This document shows, one piece after another, positions 54,509-62,851 of a stretch of 64,000 nucleotides of DNA. The DNA is from JAWQFO01 sp033436665. Lineage in GTDB: Bacteria > Pseudomonadota > Alphaproteobacteria > Rhodobacterales > Rhodobacteraceae. The translations under genes and the position numbers were made by a program. The stretch is from the NCBI RefSeq assembly GCF_033436665.1, contig NZ_JAWQFO010000008.1, forward strand, positions 1 through 64,000. Reading direction: 5' to 3'. The first letter of the stretch is position 1. Each line of letters starts with the position of its first letter. The notes under the pieces are model-generated. The model ran no database searches. It saw only the letters and a list, made by a program, of their open reading frames with translations, and was not told the origin of the DNA.

Positions 54509-55093
54509 ATGGATGAAATGAAGACCGATACCGGCGTGCTGGACCTGACCGGCAAGCTGCTCGTGGCGATGCCGGGCATGGGGGATCCGCGCTTTGACCG
54601 CTCGGTGATCCTGCTGTGCGTACATTCCGATGACGGCGCGATGGGGCTCATTCTCAACAAGCCCAGTGCCGAGGTCGGCATGACGGACGTTCTCGACCAG
54701 CTCGATATCGACCCGGTGGCCGAGGCCGCCGCGATGCCTGTCCATATCGGCGGGCCGGTCGAGATGGGGCGCGGCTTCGTGCTGCACTCGCGCGAATACG
54801 AATCGCGCCTTCACACGCTGGAGGTTCCGGGCGGCTACGGCATGACCGCGACGCTCGACATCCTCGAGGATATTGCCCGCGGCGCCGGGCCGGAGAAGGC
54901 CCTGATGATGCTGGGTTATGCAGGCTGGGCGCCGGGGCAGCTCGAAGACGAGATCGGGCGCAATGGCTGGCTGACCGCCGATGCCTCTCCGAAACTGGTG
55001 TTCGGCACACCCGCCGCGCGCAAGTGGGAGGCGGCTCTGGCGAGCCTCGGCATCGACCCGTTGGGTCTGTCGTCAGCGGCCGGACATGCCTGA
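54509..55093 (+). CDS. YqgE/AlgH family protein
   Basis: A 194-residue protein of the UPF0301 (YqgE/AlgH) family: LLVAMPGMGDPRFDRSVIL, GLILNKPSAEVG, HIGGPVEMGRGFVLHS and MLGYAGWAPGQLEDEIGRNG. The biochemical function is not settled. The ATG at 54509 is chosen (MDEMKTDTG); a further ATG nine bases on is equally possible, and the in-frame sequence upstream is not protein-like. Confidence 0.9.
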   Translation: MDEMKTDTGVLDLTGKLLVAMPGMGDPRFDRSVILLCVHSDDGAMGLILNKPSAEVGMTDVLDQLDIDPVAEAAAMPVHIGGPVEMGRGFVLHSREYESRLHTLEVPGGYGMTATLDILEDIARGAGPEKALMMLGYAGWAPGQLEDEIGRNGWLTADASPKLVFGTPAARKWEAALASLGIDPLGLSSAAGHA

Positions 55094-55129
55094 CAGCACC
55101 AACGAGGGCCCGAGCGCTGCTCGAGCGGC

Positions 55130-56077
55130 TTAGTCGCGCGGCGCGGCGGCCCGGCGCAGGCGGTCGTTGATCGCGCGGCCAAGCCCGGTCTCGGGCACCG
55201 ACGCGACCGCGATCGGGCGACCCATGGCGTCGAGCCGATGCAGGTGGCCGAAAAGATTGGCCGCCGCCTCCATCAGGTCGCCGCGCTCCGACAGGTTCAG
55301 TGTGCAGTCCATGTGCCCGAACCCGAGCAGCACCTCGTCGCCTTGGGCCTTTTCCGCGAACAGCCGGACCCGTGCCGCCGGCGCGTAATGCGACGACAAC
55401 TGGCCCGGTGCGCTGATCTCGCCGCTCGAGGGCAGCGCAAGCGGCTCGCCCAGGGCGTGTTCCAGCGCCTCGGTCGGCAGACCGCCCGCGCGCAGAAGCT
55501 GCGGCGCGTCTTCGGCGAGGCCGACAATGGTGCTTTCGAGCCCGACGGCGCAGGGGCCGTCGTCGAGCACGGCTGCAACCCGGTCGGCCAGCCCGGCGAT
55601 CACATGCGCGGCGGTGGTCGGGCTGATCCGACCAGAGGGATTGGCCGATGGTGCGGCAACCGGCCCGCCGAAACCCGCCAGCAGCGCCTGCGCCGAGGCT
55701 TGCGCCGGCACCCGGATCGCCACCGTTCCAAGCCCGGCGGTCACCAGATCGGAGAGCCCACAGTGGTCCGCGCGCGGCAGCACCAGGGTCAGCGGACCGG
55801 GCCAGAAGGCTGCGGCCAGCCGGTCGGCGACCTCAGACCATTGGACGTATTGCCGGGCGGCGTCCACATCCGACACATGCACGATGAGCGGGTTGAAACT
55901 CGGCCGTCCCTTGGCAGCAAAGATCGCGGCCACCGCCTCACCGTTGCGTGCATCGGCTCCGAGGCCGTAGACCGTCTCGGTGGGAAAGGCGACAAGCCGA
56001 CCCGCGGCAAGCAGGTGCGCGGCTTCGGCAATGCCGTCGGCGTCGGGACGCAAGGTTAGGGCGCTCTCATCGGACAT
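55130..56077 (-). CDS. tsaC: L-threonylcarbamoyladenylate synthase
   Basis: A 315-residue Sua5-type enzyme that makes threonylcarbamoyl-AMP for t6A37 modification of tRNA. It has FPTETVYGLGADARNGEAVA, KGRPSFNPLIVHV and PSANPSGRISPTTAAHV, plus the C-terminal Sua5 domain (QLSSHYAPAARVRLF) that distinguishes it from short TsaC/YrdC proteins. It converges on yqgE. The start ATG at 56077 is about 160 bases from the divergent acyl-CoA dehydrogenase gene. Confidence 0.93.
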   Translation of the reverse strand: MSDESALTLRPDADGIAEAAHLLAAGRLVAFPTETVYGLGADARNGEAVAAIFAAKGRPSFNPLIVHVSDVDAARQYVQWSEVADRLAAAFWPGPLTLVLPRADHCGLSDLVTAGLGTVAIRVPAQASAQALLAGFGGPVAAPSANPSGRISPTTAAHVIAGLADRVAAVLDDGPCAVGLESTIVGLAEDAPQLLRAGGLPTEALEHALGEPLALPSSGEISAPGQLSSHYAPAARVRLFAEKAQGDEVLLGFGHMDCTLNLSERGDLMEAAANLFGHLHRLDAMGRPIAVASVPETGLGRAINDRLRRAAAPRD

Positions 56078-56235
56078 CGGTCTCCCGTGACGCCGCGTTC
56101 CGGTTGCCGCAGCCCGTGCGGCGCATCATTCTCGGCGCGAAGGCGCCTTTTAGAGGCTTGTGCGGGCCTTGCCAATACCGCACCGGCAGCGGCCCCGGGA
56201 TCGCCCCGGCGGCAGCCCCGAGATGGAGAGACGAT

Positions 56236-57948
56236 ATGCCCTACAGAGCCCCGGTCGAGGATTTCCTGTTCCTGTTCGAACACGTCGTCCCGCTTGACGC
56301 GCTGCGCGAGACCGAACGCTTCTCGGAGGCCGGCCATGACGTGACCCGCGCGATCCTGACCGAAGCCGGCAAGCTTTGCGACGAGGTCATGGCGCCGCTG
56401 CAGCGTAACGGCGACCTGCACCCCGCACGGCTCGAGAACGGGGTCGTGCGCACCTCGCCGGGCTATCCCGAGGGGTTCCGGGCCATTGCCGAGGGCGGCT
56501 GGATCGGCATGGCCGCCGACCCGGAATACGGCGGCATGGGACTACCGATGGCGCTGACATCTGCGGTCAACGAAATGATGAGCGGCGCCTGCCTGTCGCT
56601 GCAGCTCGCTCCGCTGATGAGCCAGGGGCAGATCGAGGCGCTCGAGCATCACGCCAGTGACGCGATCAAGGAGCTCTACCTGCCCAAGCTGGTCTCGGGC
56701 GAATGGACGGGCACGATGAACCTGACCGAGCCGCAGGCCGGCTCGGACGTCGGGGCGTTGAGCACCAAGGCCGAACCGCAGGGTGACGGCACATACGCGA
56801 TCAGCGGCCAGAAGATCTATATCTCCTGGGGCGATCACGACGTGGCCGAGAATGTCTGCCACCTCGTCCTTGCCCGGCTGCCCGGTGCGCCGGCGGGAAC
56901 CAAGGGCATCTCGCTTTTCCTTGTGCCCAAGTATCTGCCCGAAGGCGACGGCAGCCTTGGCGCGGCGAATTCGCTGCGTGTCGTAAGCCTCGAGCACAAG
57001 CTCGGCCTGCACGGCTCGCCCACCGCGGTGATGGAGTATGACGCGGCCACCGGCTGGCTCGTCGGACCCGAGCAGGGCGGGATGGCGGCGATGTTCACGA
57101 TGATGAACAACGCCCGTCTCGGCGTCGGCGAGCAGGGCATCGGTGCTGCCGAGGCTGCGTATCAGAAGGCGCTGGAGTATGCGGCCGAGCGCAAGCAGGG
57201 CCGGTCGCCCGTCGAAGGCGGGACCGGCACGATCCTCGATCATGCCGACGTGCGGCGCATGCTGATGACGATGAAGGCCGATGTCTTTGCCGCCCGCGCC
57301 ATCGCGGCAAGCTGCGCGGTGGCCATCGACATGGGCAACGCCACCGGCGACGCGGCCTGGAAGGCCCGCGCGGCGCTGCTGACGCCGATCGTCAAGGCCT
57401 TCGGCACCGACACCGGCATCGCAGTCAGCGAGATGGGCGTGCAGGTGCATGGCGGCATGGGTTTCATCGAGGAAACCGGGGCCGCGCAGTTCGCCCGCGA
57501 CGTGCGCGTGACCGCGATCTACGAAGGCACCAACGGCATCCAGGCCATGGACCTCGTCGGGCGCAAGATGATGGACGGCGGCGAGGCGGCGCAGACGCTT
57601 CTGGAAGAGATCGAGGCAGGCTCCGAAGCCGCAAGGTCCACGATCCCCGATCTGGCCGAGGCGGTCTGGCAGGCCGCGGAAAGCCTGCGCGAGACGACCG
57701 ACTGGCTGGTGGCGCAGGAGATGAACACCCGCTTTGCCGGTGCCGTGCCCTACCTGCGCGCGTTCGCGCGGGTGCTGGGCGGCGCCTTGCACCTCAAGGC
57801 CGCGCTGGCGGACGCCGGCGGGCCGCGCGAGGCGCTGGCTCGGTTCTACATCCGTCGCCTGCTGCCCGAACACGCAAGCCTTCTGGCCCATGCGCAGGCC
57901 GGTGCCGACGATCTCTATGCTGTGGACGCGGGCGACCTGGCAGCCTGA
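56236..57948 (+). CDS. acyl-CoA dehydrogenase with C-terminal domain
   Basis: A 570-residue flavoprotein of the long acyl-CoA dehydrogenase class. FAD/substrate segments are MNLTEPQAGSDVGALSTKAE and GQKIYISWGDHD. The catalytic base lies in TAIYEGTNGIQAMDLVGRK. The extra C-terminal helical domain (LAEAVWQAAESLRETTDWL) is shared with 3-methylmercaptopropionyl-CoA dehydrogenase (DmdC). In a roseobacter a DMSP-demethylation role is possible, but no other dmd gene is nearby, so I leave the substrate open. A GGAGAG precedes the ATG at 56236. Its stop overlaps the next gene's start by one base. Confidence 0.88.
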   Translation: MPYRAPVEDFLFLFEHVVPLDALRETERFSEAGHDVTRAILTEAGKLCDEVMAPLQRNGDLHPARLENGVVRTSPGYPEGFRAIAEGGWIGMAADPEYGGMGLPMALTSAVNEMMSGACLSLQLAPLMSQGQIEALEHHASDAIKELYLPKLVSGEWTGTMNLTEPQAGSDVGALSTKAEPQGDGTYAISGQKIYISWGDHDVAENVCHLVLARLPGAPAGTKGISLFLVPKYLPEGDGSLGAANSLRVVSLEHKLGLHGSPTAVMEYDAATGWLVGPEQGGMAAMFTMMNNARLGVGEQGIGAAEAAYQKALEYAAERKQGRSPVEGGTGTILDHADVRRMLMTMKADVFAARAIAASCAVAIDMGNATGDAAWKARAALLTPIVKAFGTDTGIAVSEMGVQVHGGMGFIEETGAAQFARDVRVTAIYEGTNGIQAMDLVGRKMMDGGEAAQTLLEEIEAGSEAARSTIPDLAEAVWQAAESLRETTDWLVAQEMNTRFAGAVPYLRAFARVLGGALHLKAALADAGGPREALARFYIRRLLPEHASLLAHAQAGADDLYAVDAGDLAA

Positions 57949-58997
57949 TGGAGGACCAGGGGCCGTTGCAGTTGCGATACCCGTTCGAGACACCGCCCGA
58001 GCGCGGCGCTGCGGTCGAGGTCGCCGAGGGCGTGCTCTGGATGCGGCTTCCGCTGCCTATGAAGCTCGACCACGTCAACATCTACGCCCTGGACGATGGC
58101 GATGGCTGGACGGTCGTGGACACGGGCTTCGACACCCGGCTCACGCGCGAGATCTGGGCGACGCTGCTGGCCGGTCCGCTTGGCGGCAAGCCGGTGCGCC
58201 GTGTCGTCGTCACCCACCACCACCCCGACCACGTGGGGCTTGCCGGCTGGATGCAGTCGGACCACGGCGCCGAGCTGGTCACCACGCGTACCGCCTGGTT
58301 GCTGGCGCGGATGCTGGTGCTTGACGAGCAGGCGGTACCGTCGCCCGAGACGCTCACTTTCTACCGCCGCGCGGGCATGGAGCGCGACGTCTATGACAAG
58401 CGCGCGACCGAACGCCCCTTCAATTTCGCCGATATCGTGGCGCCGATGCCTGTGGGATATACGCGGATCAAGCAGGACGACGTGATCGAGATGGGCGGAC
58501 GGCGCTGGGACGTGCATATCGGCAATGGTCATGCGCCCGAACACGCGACTTTCTGGAGCCGCGACGATGGACTGGTGATCGCGGGTGACCAGATCCTGCC
58601 GTCGATCAGCCCCAACGTCGGGGTCTATGCCACCGAGCCCGAGGCCGATCCGCTGGGCGAATGGCTGGAGGCTTGCGAACGGCTGTCGCTGCTGGCGCGG
58701 GACGATCATTTCGTGCTCGGCGGCCACAAGCTGCCGTTCACCGGGCTGCCGTTCCGCCTGCAGCAACTCATCGAGAACCATCACGGCGGGCTCAAACGCC
58801 TGTTGGCGCATATCGACACGCCGAAATCCGCCTCGGAATGCTTTGCGCCGCTGTTCAAGCGCAGCATCGGCGAGGCCGAATACGGTCTCGCGCTGGTCGA
58901 GGCGGTGGCGCATCTCGTTCATTTGAACCAGACCGGACTTGCAACCCGCAATCTGCGCGCCGAGGATGACGCCTGGGTCTATCAGGCGAAGGGGTAA
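57948..58997 (+). CDS. metallo-beta-lactamase-fold hydrolase
   Basis: A 349-residue MBL-fold protein. The metal site is VVVTHHHPDHVGLAGWM (HxHxDH), with further ligands in HIGNGHAPEHATFWSRDDGL and the terminal histidine in HFVLGGHKLPF. A C-terminal winged-helix-like domain (AEYGLALVEAVAHLVHLNQT) follows, as in LACTB2-type hydrolases of thioesters or RNA. It is translationally coupled to the acyl-CoA dehydrogenase, which suggests an acyl-CoA thioester-type substrate. Confidence 0.88.
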   Translation: MEDQGPLQLRYPFETPPERGAAVEVAEGVLWMRLPLPMKLDHVNIYALDDGDGWTVVDTGFDTRLTREIWATLLAGPLGGKPVRRVVVTHHHPDHVGLAGWMQSDHGAELVTTRTAWLLARMLVLDEQAVPSPETLTFYRRAGMERDVYDKRATERPFNFADIVAPMPVGYTRIKQDDVIEMGGRRWDVHIGNGHAPEHATFWSRDDGLVIAGDQILPSISPNVGVYATEPEADPLGEWLEACERLSLLARDDHFVLGGHKLPFTGLPFRLQQLIENHHGGLKRLLAHIDTPKSASECFAPLFKRSIGEAEYGLALVEAVAHLVHLNQTGLATRNLRAEDDAWVYQAKG

Positions 58998-59002
58998 GCC
59001 CC

Positions 59003-59464
59003 ATGAGTGACGAGATCAGCACCACCGCAGAGCTGGTGGAGGCCGACGCGCTGCCGAAGGTGCACGAGGTGCATTGCGAGCCAGGGGCCTCGGCGCTGTG
59101 CAACGAGATCCTGCCCAAACAGGTTGCGGAAAAGCCGGTCAAGACCAAGTCCCCTGCGCAATGGGCGTACGAGCGCATCATTCTCTATCTCAAGAACTTC
59201 GAAAAGCAGCTCGACAGCGATCACGAGGTGGCGATGGGCTTCACCGGCGGGCAGGCGGGTGTTTTGCGCATCGAGGGCATGGGCTATTTCGATCCCGACA
59301 TCGTCACCTTCTATGGGCGCGACGACAAGGGCGCCAAGACCCAGTTCATCCAGCATGTGAGCCAGCTTTCGGTTATGCTGCGCGCCCTGCCGAAGCCGAC
59401 CGAACGCAAGGAGCCGAACAGGATCGGGTTCCGCCTCGCGCAGGACCTGGACGCCGAGGCCTGA
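59003..59464 (+). CDS. uncharacterised protein, possibly DUF6173 type
   Basis: A 153-residue protein with no signal peptide or membrane helix. A central block YERIILYLKNFEKQLDSDHE followed by GVLRIEGMGYFDPDIVTFYG looks like a small alpha/beta domain. I recall similar short proteins in Rhodobacterales classed as DUF6173, but cannot confirm it here. It starts 5 bases after the metallo-hydrolase gene, so it is in the same operon. The function is unknown. Confidence 0.72.
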   Translation: MSDEISTTAELVEADALPKVHEVHCEPGASALCNEILPKQVAEKPVKTKSPAQWAYERIILYLKNFEKQLDSDHEVAMGFTGGQAGVLRIEGMGYFDPDIVTFYGRDDKGAKTQFIQHVSQLSVMLRALPKPTERKEPNRIGFRLAQDLDAEA

Positions 59465-59577
59465 TGCTCCCTTTTGCGTGCTGCCGTCAAATCGTCGCGC
59501 CGGTACGAAGGCGGCGTGACAGGCCGCTCGGAATGCATTAGTCAGCGCGGAAAGACCTATTCGAGAGGGACGGCCCC

Positions 59578-59712
59578 ATGGCGGAGCACAAGCACGGCGA
59601 AATGGAGATTTCGGTTCAGGAGAAAACGTTCGACGGGTTCATGACCTTCGTGACCCGTTCGGTCATCGTAATCCTGCTCATTCTCGTCGGCCTCGCGGTG
59701 TTCTTCAACTAA
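59578..59712 (+). CDS. aa3-type cytochrome c oxidase subunit IV
   Basis: A 44-residue protein, charged N-terminus (MAEHKHGEMEISVQEKTFDG) and one membrane helix (SVIVILLILVGLAVFF). This matches the small subunit IV of Paracoccus-type aa3 oxidase (about 50 residues), which sits at the edge of the complex. GAGAGG lies about 11 bases before the ATG. The catalytic subunit genes are not nearby; in this group subunit IV is commonly unlinked. Confidence 0.85.
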   Translation: MAEHKHGEMEISVQEKTFDGFMTFVTRSVIVILLILVGLAVFFN

Positions 59713-59727
59713 CCCGCGCCGCAAAGC

Positions 59728-60054
59728 TCAGCCGGCGAGCCAGAGCAGACCGTAAAGCGTTGCCGCGCCGCCGAAGATCGAGATCAGGACATTCTTGGTC
59801 GTGTATCCCAGCGCGACGGTCGCGATTGCCGCGGCCATGCGCGGAACGTCGAAACTGCCGCCGGTCGCCGCAGGCCACAACACCTGCGGCGTGACCAGCG
59901 CGGGCAGGATGGCGACCGCGGTATAGCGCAGGTGGCGCAACAGCCATGGCGGCATCGGTCGGTTGCCGACGAACCCGATGAAGGCATAGCGCAGCAGGAA
60001 GCTGCCCACGGCAAGGCCTCCGATCACGATCCAGAGGGCCGTCTGGTCGATCAT
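59728..60054 (-). CDS. azlD: AzlD-family branched-chain amino acid exporter small subunit
   Basis: A 108-residue membrane protein with about four helices, typical of AzlD (GSFLLRYAFIGFVGNRPMPP, ALGYTTKNVLISIFGGA). It works with AzlC (LIV-E export). Its start overlaps the azlC stop by four bases. Confidence 0.9.
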   Translation of the reverse strand: MIDQTALWIVIGGLAVGSFLLRYAFIGFVGNRPMPPWLLRHLRYTAVAILPALVTPQVLWPAATGGSFDVPRMAAAIATVALGYTTKNVLISIFGGAATLYGLLWLAG

Positions 60055-60767
60055 GCCCGGGCTCGCCGGCGCTCGGCCCAGGCCTCGGTCTGCGCGCCGA
60101 CCATCATTCCCGCGATGCCGGCGACGACCAGCCCCAGAGAGTAGGGCACATCCCGCGCCATGATGCTGACCGCCACGGCCGTCAGGGCTGCAACGATATG
60201 CGCCGGCGTACGCAGCAGCGGGGCGACCATCGCCAGAAAGCAGATCGGCAGCGCGAAATCGATGGTCCAGCTTTCGGGGATCTGCGCGCCCGCGAGCGCG
60301 CCGCCCAGCGTGAAGACGTACCACAGCGGCACGATCGGTGTCAGGACACCAGCGAAGAAGGCGACGCGCTGCGACAGAGACATCTCGGGGTGCCTCTCGT
60401 ACTCGGCGACCGAGCAGGCGTAGGACTGGTCAACGGTAAAATAGGCGATCAGCACGCGCTGCCACCCTGGTGCCGCGCCGAGGTAGGGGGTGAGCGAGGC
60501 GGAATACATCGCCACTCGCAGGTTCACCGCAAGTGCTGAGATCAGCACGACAGCGGTGGGCGCGTTCTCCTGCATCAGTTGCAGCGCGGTGAACTGCGCC
60601 GCCCCGGCAAAGACGACCGCCGAGAAGGTCATTGTCTGCACGACGGTAAGGCCGGCCTCGACCGCAAAGACCCCGAACAGGGTCGCGAACGGCGCCACCA
60701 TGACGACGAAGGGCAGACCCGAGCGGAAGCCTTTCCAGAAGGCCGGTTTTGCTGTGGTGGAGGACAT
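60051..60767 (-). CDS. azlC: AzlC-family branched-chain amino acid exporter large subunit
   Basis: A 238-residue membrane protein of the AzlC family: GFRSGLPFVVMVAPFATLFG, AGAAQFTALQLMQENAPTAV and YFTVDQSYACSVAEYERHP. With AzlD it exports branched-chain amino acids or related compounds. It is divergent from fdhD across 47 bases. Confidence 0.92.
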   Translation of the reverse strand: MSSTTAKPAFWKGFRSGLPFVVMVAPFATLFGVFAVEAGLTVVQTMTFSAVVFAGAAQFTALQLMQENAPTAVVLISALAVNLRVAMYSASLTPYLGAAPGWQRVLIAYFTVDQSYACSVAEYERHPEMSLSQRVAFFAGVLTPIVPLWYVFTLGGALAGAQIPESWTIDFALPICFLAMVAPLLRTPAHIVAALTAVAVSIMARDVPYSLGLVVAGIAGMMVGAQTEAWAERRRARA

Positions 60768-60814
60768 GAGAAGCTCTTAAGGTCGGGCCATTCGTTAAAC
60801 CAGCCCGATGGGGG

Positions 60815-61705
60815 ATGCAATTGGCCAGGGCAGAGGATGTCGGCGACTACCTTATCGCGCCCGATCCCGGCGCACCGCGGCTGACCCGCGCCGTGACAGG
60901 CACCGATCACACCGGTGCGACGGTCGAGGCCCGCGTCGTCGAAGAGCGACCGCTGACGATCTACCTCAACGGGCAGGAAATCGTCACGGCGATGACGATC
61001 GGCGACTTTCCCGAGTATCTCGCCCTGGGTTTTTTGCGCAACCAGGGCATGCTGCGCGACGCCGACGAGGTAACGGGCGTGGAGTTCGACGAGGAACTCG
61101 AGGTCGTGGTGGTGCGTACAGCGCGCCAGACCGACTATGAAGAGAAGATGCGCAAGAAGACCCGGACCAGCGGCTGCGCCGTAGGTACGGTCTTCGGCGA
61201 CATGATGGAGGGGCTCGAAGATGTCGCGCTGCCGCCGGCACAGGTCCGCACCTCCTGGCTCTACGCCCTGTCGGCGGGGATCAACCGCACGCCCTCGCTC
61301 TATCTCGAGGCCGGTGCGATCCACGGCACGGTGCTGTGCCAAGGCAATCGGCCGCTGGTCTACATGGAGGATGTCGGCCGGCACAACGCAGTCGACAAGA
61401 TCGCGGGCTGGATGCTGTCGGAGCGTATCCCGGCGGAGGACAAGATCCTCTACACCACCGGTCGCCTGACTTCGGAGATGGTCATCAAGACCGCGCTGAT
61501 GGGCATCCCGGTGCTTGCCTCCCGGTCGGGCTTCACCGCCTGGGGTGTCGAGATCGCGCGCCAGGTCGGGCTGACGCTGATCGGGCGCATGAAGGGTCAG
61601 CGGTTCCTGTGCCTCTCCGGCGAAGAGCGGCTGCTTCGCGATGCCGATCCGACCCAGATCGCCGACGAGCCCCGCGGCGCCCGCCGCAAAGGGGCGCACG
61701 CATGA
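60815..61705 (+). CDS. fdhD: formate dehydrogenase accessory sulfurtransferase
   Basis: A 296-residue FdhD protein that carries sulfur from IscS to the molybdenum cofactor of formate dehydrogenase. The catalytic cysteine is in TSGCAVGTVFG (about C121, the E. coli number). The second cysteine of the E. coli C-x-x-C loop is absent. EDVGRHNAVDKIAGWML and TTGRLTSEMVIKTAL are the cofactor-binding region. It heads the fdhD-mobA-mobB-moeA run, with no formate dehydrogenase structural gene here. Confidence 0.92.
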   Translation: MQLARAEDVGDYLIAPDPGAPRLTRAVTGTDHTGATVEARVVEERPLTIYLNGQEIVTAMTIGDFPEYLALGFLRNQGMLRDADEVTGVEFDEELEVVVVRTARQTDYEEKMRKKTRTSGCAVGTVFGDMMEGLEDVALPPAQVRTSWLYALSAGINRTPSLYLEAGAIHGTVLCQGNRPLVYMEDVGRHNAVDKIAGWMLSERIPAEDKILYTTGRLTSEMVIKTALMGIPVLASRSGFTAWGVEIARQVGLTLIGRMKGQRFLCLSGEERLLRDADPTQIADEPRGARRKGAHA

Positions 61706-61754
61706 CGCCGACGCGCATTGCGGACGCCCGATTGAATCGGGCAGGAGCGCCAGC

Positions 61755-62363
61755 GTGAAGCAACCGCTTGGTGTGATTCTGGCCGGCGGCCGCGCGCGGC
61801 GCATGGGAGGCGGCGACAAGGGCGAATTAGCGCTGGGCGGACAAACGCTGCTGTCGCACGTCATCGAGCGGTTCGAGCCTCAGGTTGCGGGACTGGCGCT
61901 TAACGCCAACGGCGATCCCGCGCGGTTCGCGCACTACGGCCTGCCGGTGCTGCCCGACAGCGTTGCCGGCTTTGCGGGACCGCTTGCAGGCGTGCTGGCG
62001 GGGCTCGACTGGGCCGCGGCGCAGGGTGCCGACACCATCGTGACGGCGGCGGCCGACACGCCCTTCCTGCCGCCCGACCTGGTGCCGCAACTGCTGCTCG
62101 CCGCGGAAGGCATGGCGCATACCCTGGCGCTGGCCGCAACGCGGGACCCTGCTGGCGACCTCAACAGGCATCCGACTTTTGGATTGTGGCCCATAGCCTT
62201 GCGCGATGATCTTCGTTCGGCACTCGAAGGCGGATTGCGCAAGGTGGTGGCCTGGACCGACGCGCATGATGGCCGCGTCGCCGAATTCCCGGTCGCGGGC
62301 TCCGATCCGTTCTTCAACGTGAATACGCCCGACGATCTGGCGGATGCGGAGCGACTGCTGTGA
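61755..62363 (+). CDS. mobA: molybdenum cofactor guanylyltransferase
   Basis: A 202-residue nucleotidyltransferase that adds GMP to molybdopterin. The GTP-binding motif is LAGGRARRMGGGDKGELALG; ADTPFLPPDLVPQL and FFNVNTPDDL follow. The GTG at 61755 with AGGAG 8 bases upstream is the start; the 50-base gap from fdhD is normal. Its stop is overlapped by the mobB GTG. Confidence 0.92.
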   Translation: MKQPLGVILAGGRARRMGGGDKGELALGGQTLLSHVIERFEPQVAGLALNANGDPARFAHYGLPVLPDSVAGFAGPLAGVLAGLDWAAAQGADTIVTAAADTPFLPPDLVPQLLLAAEGMAHTLALAATRDPAGDLNRHPTFGLWPIALRDDLRSALEGGLRKVVAWTDAHDGRVAEFPVAGSDPFFNVNTPDDLADAERLL

Positions 62364-62851
62364 GGCTCTACGGCGTCGTCGGCTGGAAAAACGCCGGAAA
62401 GACCGGGCTGATGGAACGGCTGGTGACCGAGATCACCGGGCGGGGATTCAGCGTCTCGACGGTCAAGCACGCTCACCACAGCTTCGACGTGGACCAGAAG
62501 GGCAAGGACAGCCATCGCCACCGCGTCGCCGGGGCGACCGAGGTACTGCTTGCCTCCCGCCACCGCTTCGCGCTGATGCACGAGTTGCGCGAGGCCGCCG
62601 AGCCGGCGCTCGAGGTGCTTCTGGGCCATCTCGCGCCGGTCGACCTGGTGCTGATCGAAGGCTACAAGCGCGACAGTCATCCCAAGATCGAGGCGCACCG
62701 TGCCGAAACCGGGAACCCCCTGATCGCGCGCGATGATCCGACGGTTCGCGCCGTGGCCAGCGACGTTCCCCTCGAACTCGACCGGCCGGTCTTCGATCTC
62801 GATGACACACGGACCATCGCCGATTTCATCCTGCGCGAGGTCGGATTGTGA
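62360..62851 (+). CDS. mobB: molybdopterin-guanine dinucleotide biosynthesis protein B
   Basis: A 163-residue P-loop protein (GVVGWKNAGKTGLMERLV) that assists MobA. STVKHAHHSFDVDQKGKDS and VLIEGYKRDSHPKIE are family motifs. It starts with GTG overlapping the mobA stop (GTGA) and ends overlapping the next gene's GTG in the same way. Confidence 0.93.
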   Translation: MRLYGVVGWKNAGKTGLMERLVTEITGRGFSVSTVKHAHHSFDVDQKGKDSHRHRVAGATEVLLASRHRFALMHELREAAEPALEVLLGHLAPVDLVLIEGYKRDSHPKIEAHRAETGNPLIARDDPTVRAVASDVPLELDRPVFDLDDTRTIADFILREVGL

